A stretch of 64,000 nucleotides of DNA from Sporolactobacillus sp. STSJ-5 (GTDB lineage: Bacteria > Bacillota > Bacilli > Bacillales > Sporolactobacillaceae), in assembly GCF_024385605.1 (NCBI RefSeq), contig NZ_JANFOJ010000004.1:1-64000 (forward strand), written 5' to 3'. The notes beneath the pieces were generated by a model that saw only the letters and a program-made list of their open reading frames with translations, did not search any database and was not told where the DNA came from. Made by a program: the position numbers and the translations under genes. Every line of letters starts with the position of its first letter. Within the stretch, counting starts at the first letter, position 1. Positions 54,295 through 61,701 of this stretch are shown piece after piece.

Positions 54295-54907
54295 GTGTTT
54301 TTGTCTCCTTTCGAAGTTTCTCACCAACTGCTCCAGAAGGATGATTCAAGAGGAAATCCTTTCGTGAATAGTCCGTGTTTTCCATAACCAAAGACGCCAC
54401 CACATCAAAGATCGAAATGACTGCTATGGTGCTGACTGTTGCCAGAAGGTTGAACGCATCAAGCTCACGATCGACATGAACTTTTACGACTAGATTCGAG
54501 TGCTGTGCAAGAAACGAATCCGGGTTTTCAGTAATAGTCACAATTGAAATCCCTTTAGCCGCGACATTCTCCACAAAAGAGGTTAACTCTTTGGTACTGC
54601 CTCCTTTTGAAATAAAGATCATAACGTCATCTTTCTTAATTGCGCCCAAAGCGCCATGAACGGCATCGGATGGATTCATGAAGAAAGCGCTAATTCCAAC
54701 AACACGTAGTGTGTGAACAGCCTTATTAGCTGCCATTGCCGACGTTCCACAACCAGTTAGAAAAATGTTGCCCTTGGTCTTTTCTATAAGTTCAACCAAA
54801 GACTGCAGCGAGTTATGTGAAATAGATTGGCCTAACTTCGCAATCTCTTCGCCTTCCAGTGTGAATAAAGAATTAATTTTTTTATCGTTTTGATCCATAT
54901 CATTCAT
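54287..54907 (-). CDS. SIS-domain sugar-phosphate isomerase (KpsF/GutQ-like)
   Basis: A 206-aa SIS protein without CBS domains. FLTGCGTSAMAANKAVHTLRV, then ISKGGSTKELTSFV and the C-terminal NHPSGAVGEKLR, match arabinose-5-phosphate isomerases, in which HPGGALG is usual. It would interconvert an aldose and ketose phosphate. It overlaps the YjbQ gene by 8 bases and the epimerase by 8, so all are co-translated. Confidence 0.85.
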   Translation of the reverse strand: MNDMDQNDKKINSLFTLEGEEIAKLGQSISHNSLQSLVELIEKTKGNIFLTGCGTSAMAANKAVHTLRVVGISAFFMNPSDAVHGALGAIKKDDVMIFISKGGSTKELTSFVENVAAKGISIVTITENPDSFLAQHSNLVVKVHVDRELDAFNLLATVSTIAVISIFDVVASLVMENTDYSRKDFLLNHPSGAVGEKLRKETKTHE

Positions 54908-55436
54908 CCCCCTGAATCACAACGCTGACGGTGCGATCCCTTTTTCGTGTTTGATCAAAATCCACAAAGAAGATAGATCCGACCGAGCCACTCATGAGCT
55001 TGCCGTCCTTAATGCCTAAAGTGACACTGTTACCCAACAAGTCTGCGCGAATGTGTCCGTCAGTATTTAACATGGTCCACTCAACTGCCGGGTAAGCCGG
55101 ATCATTTTTCTTCATACCATAGGCAATGTGCTTAGGGCCAGGGCTTAAATACGGGTAATTTTCTGTGGTTTGCCGAGGAACGATCTTGTCTAGAACATGG
55201 TTAATGTCGACATGAAGATAATCATCCCCATAATAGTTTCTATCATGCATATACTCATCAAAATAGACTGAACAGGTGGTATGAGCGGTTTGCACTAAAC
55301 AGATTCCATTTTTAATTTTACTTTCGTCAATGGCCTGCACTACTTGTTCCGTGACATTGTGATAAGAAGGACGGTCTGCCACAGTACTAATCACAAAATC
55401 TTTAAAATAAGCTGTCAATTCCTGACACATCCTCAC
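54900..55436 (-). CDS. YjbQ/UPF0047-family protein
   Basis: A 178-aa protein (ATG at 55436 or 55430). The family fold is seen in QTAHTTCSVYFDE, DINHVLDKIVP and a C-terminal GSVGSIFFVDFD, with conserved histidines that bind a metal. YjbQ proteins have been linked to weak thiamine-phosphate synthase activity, but their true substrate is unsettled. Usual members are about 130-140 aa; this one has an insertion around 85-115. Its place inside a PTS operon, between IIB and an isomerase, points to a role in sugar-phosphate metabolism. Confidence 0.85.
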   Translation of the reverse strand: MRMCQELTAYFKDFVISTVADRPSYHNVTEQVVQAIDESKIKNGICLVQTAHTTCSVYFDEYMHDRNYYGDDYLHVDINHVLDKIVPRQTTENYPYLSPGPKHIAYGMKKNDPAYPAVEWTMLNTDGHIRADLLGNSVTLGIKDGKLMSGSVGSIFFVDFDQTRKRDRTVSVVIQGDE

Positions 55437-55438
55437 TT

Positions 55439-55729
55439 TTATGCTTCAATTTCTTTTTTGACTGCATTAAAAACTTTACCTGCACCTATGCCAGTCAACA
55501 GTGCAACACCATTAATAACCTTGTCTTTGATTTCTTTTGGAACAACTGTGGTGCTAACAACGATGTCATAGTTACCGTTAGAAATGTTAGCTACTTCATC
55601 GACAATTGCCGATTGTTTAATCGAGACTTGATTAATCAATCCTTCCTTTTTCAACCAACTTTCTACTTTTGCCCGAACAACTGTTGAAGTCGCATGGCCC
55701 GCACCGCACATAATCAACATCTTTTTCAT
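55439..55729 (-). CDS. gatB: PTS galactitol-type IIB
   Basis: A 96-aa domain with the phospho-cysteine at residue 8 (MLIMCGAGHATSTVVRAKV), as in GatB. It lies 2 bases after the IIC stop and 2 before the YjbQ gene. Confidence 0.92.
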   Translation of the reverse strand: MKKMLIMCGAGHATSTVVRAKVESWLKKEGLINQVSIKQSAIVDEVANISNGNYDIVVSTTVVPKEIKDKVINGVALLTGIGAGKVFNAVKKEIEA

Positions 55730-55731
55730 GA

Positions 55732-57078
55732 TTAACCGACCTCTTTTTCTTGAGAATTAAACTTCTTAATGATGTTCACGTAATACAAGAGACCTAACAA
55801 TATGCCGATGATAACGATAATACCAATGACACTTAAATGCTGACCTGTCCAAACCATCAAAGCATTTGGCCACAAACCAGCCGAAACAAAGGATACGGTA
55901 CCTTTGCTGCCGATATTGTAATTAGCCAACTGAAATGCCTTTGTAACTGTCGGTGCCAACCAGGTGGATAGATAAAGCATGGGAATCGTGTAAATTGCCC
56001 CTCCAATCAAAGAACGGATGATGTTGCCACGGAAAGCGGAAACCATAATGGTGAACACGAAGACGAACAGTGTTAGGTCACCAAAAGGTAACACTTTGTT
56101 GCCTGGCAGAATAACAGCCAGGAACAATGCGACCGGGATCATCAACAAACTCGTAGATGTAACTGCCGGATGGCCGACCGTCAAAGCAGCGTCCATCCCA
56201 ATGTTTACGGTCTTGCCATGCAAGTGCTTTTGGGTGAACTCTTGAGTTGCTTCGGCAATTGGTGTGAGCGCTTCCATAAACATTGAAATCATCTTTGGCA
56301 ATAGTTTCAATACAGCGGCCATTTCCATCCCCAGACCAGCAGTCTTAGAAACGTCATAGCCAGCAAGGATCCCAATACCAATACCGATAATCAAACCAAT
56401 GACAAGTGGATCGCCAAACACACCGAAACGCTTCTCGATTTTTTCCGGGCTGGCATCAATTTTGTTGAAGCCAGGGATTCGATCAAATAACCAATTCAGT
56501 GGTAAAGCTAAAAGAACTGGTGAAAGCGCCATTAAATGTGTGATTGAAATATCCGGCAGGCCAAAAAACTTGCTGATCATCGGTTGCGTTAAGTCTGCCA
56601 ATACTAGTTGCATTAAGAATGCAGCGACCATAGCAAGCACACCATATAAATAGTTGTTAGTGACGCCCCACACCATCAACCCAATAAAAGTTGGTTGCCA
56701 TAGGTTCCAAACGTCAATGTTTAACGTCTTAGTAAGTCCCAGCCAAACCAAAATCAGGTTTATTCCAAAGGCTATTGGGATAATCAAGACACCCATGGTT
56801 GATGAAAATGCCAACGGACCTCCGGGACCAGACCCAAGATCAATGATGCTTAAAGACAAAGCGTAACGTGCTACCATGAGCTTAATCGCAGGTCCCAATG
56901 AAGTTTGAAGCAGGTTCACTACCATGTTCAATCCGATGAATCCAACCCCAATGATAATACCTGAAAGAAATGCTTTTGATGGTTTTAAACGTACACAAAG
57001 CCCCAGGGCAAAAATAATGATCGGAATAAATACGGTTGAACCTAAATTGATAAACCAATGAATCGCATAAGCTATCAT
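55732..57078 (-). CDS. gatC: PTS galactitol-type IIC permease
   Basis: A 448-aa membrane protein of the GatC family with about ten helices and the conserved region FMEALTPIAEATQEF...DAALTVGHPAVTSTSLL. Gat-family permeases carry hexitols, pentitols and some ketoses, delivering the phosphate ester. Neighbours (isomerases and an epimerase, no polyol-phosphate dehydrogenase) argue against galactitol itself. Confidence 0.92.
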   Translation of the reverse strand: MIAYAIHWFINLGSTVFIPIIIFALGLCVRLKPSKAFLSGIIIGVGFIGLNMVVNLLQTSLGPAIKLMVARYALSLSIIDLGSGPGGPLAFSSTMGVLIIPIAFGINLILVWLGLTKTLNIDVWNLWQPTFIGLMVWGVTNNYLYGVLAMVAAFLMQLVLADLTQPMISKFFGLPDISITHLMALSPVLLALPLNWLFDRIPGFNKIDASPEKIEKRFGVFGDPLVIGLIIGIGIGILAGYDVSKTAGLGMEMAAVLKLLPKMISMFMEALTPIAEATQEFTQKHLHGKTVNIGMDAALTVGHPAVTSTSLLMIPVALFLAVILPGNKVLPFGDLTLFVFVFTIMVSAFRGNIIRSLIGGAIYTIPMLYLSTWLAPTVTKAFQLANYNIGSKGTVSFVSAGLWPNALMVWTGQHLSVIGIIVIIGILLGLLYYVNIIKKFNSQEKEVG

Positions 57079-57091
57079 TTCTATTGCCTCC

Positions 57092-57547
57092 CTACTCGAT
57101 ATTGTTTGTTTTCAAGACTTGCTTTACTTCGGCAACATCATCGCTTTGAAGTAATTTAATTAGAACGTTTTCATTTTGAAAAACGGCCATCAGATTGCTT
57201 AGGAGCGTCATTTGGTCGTGAGGCTTACTCATTGCAATCATGAATATCAGTGAAACTTCCACTTTTTTGTCCGAATCCGTCATATCTTTAAAGCTAATCG
57301 GCTTTTTCAGCGATGCAAAAGCAATTTGTGATTGATTAACATATTTAGAATCAGTGTGTGGAATAGCTACCCCAAGTGCTTTTGTCTGTAATCCCGTAGG
57401 GTAAGTTGCTTCACGTTCAAGCACGTGTTTACCGAAGTCACGCTTAACAATGTCCGCTTCTGTTAATCTGATAGCCATACGCGAGATAATATCCGTTGAA
57501 TCTTCTGCTTCTTGGTGAAATAACATAATATCACGGTCAAAAAACAT
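57092..57547 (-). CDS. PTS IIA (fructose/galactitol type)
   Basis: A 151-aa IIA domain with the phospho-histidine in LGVAIPHTDSKYV. It starts 14 bases after the regulator and ends 13 before IIC. Confidence 0.9.
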   Translation of the reverse strand: MFFDRDIMLFHQEAEDSTDIISRMAIRLTEADIVKRDFGKHVLEREATYPTGLQTKALGVAIPHTDSKYVNQSQIAFASLKKPISFKDMTDSDKKVEVSLIFMIAMSKPHDQMTLLSNLMAVFQNENVLIKLLQSDDVAEVKQVLKTNNIE

Positions 57548-57561
57548 AACACTCCTCCTCT

Positions 57562-59472
57562 CTAACTGTTGATCAAGTCCAACAGGTCTTCCGTGTCTTG
57601 AAGACTTACAATCATGTGGACTCTTGTCTTGTTTTCAACTAGGCGATATATATCTAACACCAAATCATGGTAAATCGAGATTGACTCATTGGGTACACAA
57701 ATCAAGATCACCACAAACACATTTGTGCTGTTCCATTTGACAGGCTTGTTGAGAATCAGAAAGGCAACCGAGAGACGATTAACCGTTTCTGGAGCCGCAT
57801 GAGGCAAGGCAACACCACTTTCGATTTCAGTAGGTCCAAGCCGTTCTCTTCGAAGTAGTGATTTACCGAACTCATGAGTAACTCCACCATTATTCTCCAA
57901 GACCTTAATCAGGAACTGTAAGGCTTCTTTTCGGTCTTTGACAGAGTCTTTCCAGAAGATCAGCTTTGGATCCCCTAATTTACTGAGTACAGGATAATGT
58001 TGTTCTTCATTACTTGTCTGCGGCCGAATCAAGTAAGATGCGTAAGCTTTGAGTAACTTTTCCTGATCATTTGCATCAAATAACGGAGAGATCCTAATAA
58101 AAGGCACTTTAGAAACAAGCCCTGGAATATTGACACCAACAATCAAACCAACATCCGATAAGTCAATTGACTTAAAAGCTGTGAGATTCGTCTTTAAAAA
58201 CAGGGTACCATCCGGCAAGAGATGCTTGATCTGCCCCATTACATAATCACGTAGTTGACCATGCTGATTGAAAATGACCAACACACGACGAATTGGAATC
58301 GACTGATTAATCGCAACGTGGAAGTAAATAGTAATAAATGATACTTCATCATCACTCAGTGTTATCTGGTAGCGTTCTTCAAGAAACGATATTGCGTACC
58401 AAGTCATTCCAAATAAGGCAGGATACTGCGTTTTAATATCTTTAAACAGCGGATTCTTAACCACCAAACCTTGCTTAAGGCGAAGAATCATTGCTGGAAT
58501 GTGGTACATGAGTTGTTTCTCAAGGTGTGCCTTGTTTAAAAATGGCATTCCCTGAACATCTTCCATACGCGCAATTAGTTCATCGATAATCGGTTTGTAG
58601 TTCTGGTCAGCCGGAGCGGAGTCGTTACTCATTCGGTAAGCTGAGAGATTTCGTGCGAGCCATTCTTTGTCAGCGATAGTGAATTGAAGACGCAGTGCTT
58701 GACTGATTTGGTTCAAAATCGTTTCAGCAGCTTTTGCAGAACCCGTTAGAGTAGACTTTAACTGATCAGTAAAATGGAATCCAAAACATGCACGTTGCGT
58801 TTGAACTAGCGAAATCACCTGAAGCGCAAATTTGTAATAGCTTGGTAGTTCAACGTACCACGGTTTGTCTGGATCAAATATTGTTAAGACACTTTGTACA
58901 ACCTTTTTGGGGAAGAATAGTGAAAAATATGTGACGTCCCCAGCTTTTCTCGAGTCAGAAGCATCTACGATGAATGTTGCTGCGGCAGTTTGGATGTTTT
59001 CTTCTTCTCCAATCGCAATCAACTCAGACCCGTTAGAACAGATCTGCAAAGATGACGATTCAATTATGGTATTAATTCGATCAACATCATTCAAAATGGA
59101 AGTTTTGCTGATCCACCACCGTTCAGACAGTTCCTTCAGCGTCAGCTGCTTGCCCTCTAAAATGATCTCCTTGGCAAGTGCAATACGCCGTTGCCTTGGG
59201 CTAAACTCTTCCACCGGTGTTTTACGCTCACTTGCATCCATAAATCTCCGAATGACACGTTCACGTTCTAAGATTGTGCCTTGAATTCGTAAGCCCAACC
59301 CCCTTTTCACATCCAGCCTGAGAGATGTGCTCTTTAGTGTATTGAGGAGCGTATCAGCATCTTTGTATATTGTTTTGGTTGATACGTGGAAGCTATTCGC
59401 AAGATCTTTTGCTGGAATAAATTTTCCAGATGAACTTAAATTGATTAGCAAGTCGACTTGTCTTTTGTTCAT
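57562..59472 (-). CDS. BglG/MtlR-type PTS-controlled activator, full length
   Basis: A 636-aa regulator: HTH (about 5-60, IPAKDLANSFHVSTKTIYKD), a second HTH (LTLKELSERWWISKTSILND), two PRD segments (about 185-400), a IIB-like domain that lacks the phospho-cysteine (VLVIFNQHGQL), and a C-terminal IIA domain with its histidine (GVALPHAAPETV). It should activate the operon by phosphorylation-dependent DNA binding. It is the first gene of the operon, with a cre box in front. Confidence 0.92.
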   Translation of the reverse strand: MNKRQVDLLINLSSSGKFIPAKDLANSFHVSTKTIYKDADTLLNTLKSTSLRLDVKRGLGLRIQGTILERERVIRRFMDASERKTPVEEFSPRQRRIALAKEIILEGKQLTLKELSERWWISKTSILNDVDRINTIIESSSLQICSNGSELIAIGEEENIQTAAATFIVDASDSRKAGDVTYFSLFFPKKVVQSVLTIFDPDKPWYVELPSYYKFALQVISLVQTQRACFGFHFTDQLKSTLTGSAKAAETILNQISQALRLQFTIADKEWLARNLSAYRMSNDSAPADQNYKPIIDELIARMEDVQGMPFLNKAHLEKQLMYHIPAMILRLKQGLVVKNPLFKDIKTQYPALFGMTWYAISFLEERYQITLSDDEVSFITIYFHVAINQSIPIRRVLVIFNQHGQLRDYVMGQIKHLLPDGTLFLKTNLTAFKSIDLSDVGLIVGVNIPGLVSKVPFIRISPLFDANDQEKLLKAYASYLIRPQTSNEEQHYPVLSKLGDPKLIFWKDSVKDRKEALQFLIKVLENNGGVTHEFGKSLLRRERLGPTEIESGVALPHAAPETVNRLSVAFLILNKPVKWNSTNVFVVILICVPNESISIYHDLVLDIYRLVENKTRVHMIVSLQDTEDLLDLINS

Positions 59473-59513
59473 GATCTGCCCTCCTCATATAGAAATGTAA
59501 CACTAGAGACGGA

Positions 59514-59527
59514 TGTATGCGATTACA
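59514..59527. promoter_or_regulatory. cre box upstream of the galactitol-type PTS operon
   Basis: On the minus strand TGTAATCGCATACA fits every fixed position of the cre consensus, 42 bases before the regulator start. It closely resembles the box at 48064. Confidence 0.7.
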
Positions 59528-59750
59528 TTTAAAGCCATTAACTTGTGGAACCTTTAACTATTGCCTGATTGTCGGGCTTTACGCTGAAATCACTTTGAAA
59601 CTTTATTATAATTGTTATTGACGCTTGACGGTTACACTTATCCCGCTGTAAGCGTCAAATAGCCCACATCTTTGAATTGATATGATCCCTATTGAGTTGA
59701 CGTTGACAGATGAAATAATAAAAAATCTGTTAATTCAAGGAGGTCATTTT

Positions 59751-59849
59751 ATGTCTTATAGTGTTTGGCTTTCTGCGAAGGAAAAACTGGTGGCATTTAA
59801 AGATACTGTGGGAAGGAGAGAATCACTAGACGAGCAGCACAGAATATAG
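59751..59849 (+). CDS. short 32-codon reading frame, probably decayed
   Basis: ATG with a perfect aaggagg; 32 codons (MSYSVWLSAKEKLVAFKDTV and on) end at TAG. After the stop another frame continues (RFRYLKTGQDKQQYESLVQK), so a longer protein may have been frameshifted. Family not recognised. It may be the start of the toxin-like remnant further on, interrupted by the IS21 piece. Confidence 0.35.
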   Translation: MSYSVWLSAKEKLVAFKDTVGRRESLDEQHRI

Positions 59850-59978
59850 GCGTTTCAGATATCTAAAGACTGGACAGGACAAACAGCAGTATGAGTCACT
59901 AGTACAAAAAAATACCAATGAACAGCAAAAATCCCATGGATTTATTAGAGGGGCAGCTTATTACGGGAGGTCAGAAAA

Positions 59979-60300
59979 ATGATCAATGACAGTACACGTT
60001 CAAAGTTAAATGATATGTGCCTAAGTGCAATGGCTGAGTATTAACATGAACAGCTTCATAATCCTCAGTTTAATGACCTATCCTTTGAAGAACGATTCAG
60101 CCTGCTCGTAGATCGAGAATGGGATCGCAGAAAAAACAATAAGTTGGACCGTCTCATCAAAAATACCGGATTCCCAATATCCTCAAGCCTGCATTGAAGA
60201 TATTGAATATCATCAGGATCGTAGTAAACTGAATAAAAATCAAATTCTCCGATTAGCCTCCGGTCAATACATTCAAGAAAAGCATAATTTGACTATCATC
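59979..60300 (+). pseudogene. IS21-family istB fragment
   Basis: The ATG overlaps the preceding frame as ATGA, as istA/istB do. The translation MINDSTRSKLNDMCLSAMAE, a TAA, then FNDLSFEERFSLLVDREWDR, and after a frameshift PQACIEDIEYHQDRSKLNKN and IQEKHNLTII, follows the first about 105 residues of the IstB helper ATPase. It stops just before the Walker A motif. No terminal repeats were found. Confidence 0.75.
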
Positions 60301-60322
60301 AGTTTGAGTTATATTTTAAATT

Positions 60323-60768
60323 TTATTTATCATCAATGTTAACTTGAATAGATTGCACAAAATATTCACACACTAAATTATCTACAGGTTGTTCTAGTCC
60401 TAATTGTTTGCCCAATGTCTTACTTACTTCATTGATAAACCTAATTAAATAATCAATATCTGTTGCATCATGTCTATCTCGTGTATTAAAGAAGGGGGCA
60501 ATTCGATAAAATAACTTCTCTCCTTCTAAATAGCTCTTATATTCAAAAGACGGCGTATAATCCGCAAATACTGTTCTAATGTCTAAATCAGGTAGCTCTT
60601 CATCTGAAATATTCTAATTTTGATAATCATCCCAAAATTGTGAAATTATATTCTATTAGCATAGGTTGTGGCATCTTGATATATCTGTATCTTTTCTTCA
60701 AAGCTATTTTTCAATTTTTCTGATGTGCTAGAAAATTGTTTACGTGAATCTAATTTTATACTATGCAT
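60323..60768 (-). pseudogene. decayed gene of unknown family, possible immunity protein
   Basis: From the ATG at 60768: MHSIKLDSRKQFSSTSEKLK and on. A frameshift and a TAG near 60615-60650 follow, then a frame open to 60323 (DEELPDLDIRTVFADYTPSF, ending SIQVNIDDK). Repaired, it would be about 148 aa and acidic, without signal or membrane segments. Its position beside toxin-like remnants suggests an immunity protein, which is inference only. Confidence 0.5.
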
Positions 60769-60885
60769 TAATTATCATTTCCTTTTTTCTATTTCTTGCT
60801 ATAAATTTATCATAATTTTGATACCCGTATTTATATTTTTATACACTCAAAAAGATTATCACTCCAATGTTTTAGTTTTTCATTT

Positions 60886-61192
60886 AGTGATTTTCTCTTA
60901 TACTGGTAAAATAGGCGAAGCCGCTAGCAAAGCCCGCGCGGTGACAAAAACAACACTAGCAAAGCCCGTAGAATCAGTGAATAATAACTTGACCAGTGGT
61001 GCACTCCTTTACTTCCACACACGCAATTTGAGGACGGTCCGGTTCCCTACAACCCGATTGATGCTAAAGAGTTAAAAAAACAAACTGCAACAGCTACCTG
61101 ATCGTAATGACCCGCTCCCCAATCAAATCGACCATGTGCGAGATCTAATTCAGCAAGTATATGAACAAATTTCCTATTATGGCAACGTATAG
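60886..61192 (+). pseudogene. remnant of a large exported or toxin-type protein
   Basis: Three frames in succession give GKIGEAASKARAVTKTTLAK, FEDGPVPYNPIDAKELKKQ and LPDRNDPLPNQIDHVRDLIQ, ending in a stop at 61190-61192. The pieces read as one C-terminal region with two frameshifts. The composition recalls the linker before the toxin domain of LXG-type polymorphic toxins, but I cannot prove it. Confidence 0.4.
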
Positions 61193-61254
61193 AATGATTT
61201 GGTCAGAATTAGCATGTTCCGAATGTGAATGATTACCCCTAACCAAATGTACCA

Positions 61255-61365
61255 CTAGTGTTTTTGATACCTACACTCCCAAATATTCTCTTCCTTCTCC
61301 AAAATAAATTTCAAGTACGCATAATCATTTCTTCTCCATAGTTTTATTAGCTACCAATCTGGCTT
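61255..61365 (-). pseudogene. C-terminal fragment of a small protein
   Basis: The minus strand reads LWRRNDYAYLKFILEKEENI and ends WECRYQKH at the stop 61255-61257. A stop lies in frame just upstream, and there is no start. It is another piece of the decayed accessory region. Confidence 0.35.
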
Positions 61366-61482
61366 CAATGACTTTTATCACCAATTTTGTTCAGTTTTTG
61401 TCTATTTTTTCAGAGTATTATAAACCCAACTATAATTATGGTATTTCCGATTAAATAGATTAGAACTGGGAGGAAAAAATTA

Positions 61483-61701
61483 TTGTTAGTTAATATATTG
61501 ACCGGATCAAGACGAGCAATCATTTCAAAGTTACAGAATGACAACAAACAACTTGACATCCAGATTCTAGCCATAATAAATGAACGGAACCGCATTCGCA
61601 CTCAGTATGAGGAAGATATAAAGAAACTAAGGACCATACAAGAGCATCTCGATCACATTGAAAAAGAAATTAAGTACTTTCCGAAGGATGTCGCAAAATG
61701 A
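61483..61701 (+). CDS. small coiled-coil protein coupled to the glycosyltransferase
   Basis: 72 aa from a TTG start with gggagg 10 bases upstream. The sequence is a charged continuous helix (SKLQNDNKQLDIQILAIINE, KKLRTIQEHLDHIEKEIKYF). Its TGA overlaps the next ATG (ATGA), so the two proteins are translated together and probably interact: the glycosyltransferase begins with its own 80-residue coiled coil. The paralogue at 39208 shares the start, length and overlap. Function unknown. Confidence 0.7.
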   Translation: MLVNILTGSRRAIISKLQNDNKQLDIQILAIINERNRIRTQYEEDIKKLRTIQEHLDHIEKEIKYFPKDVAK

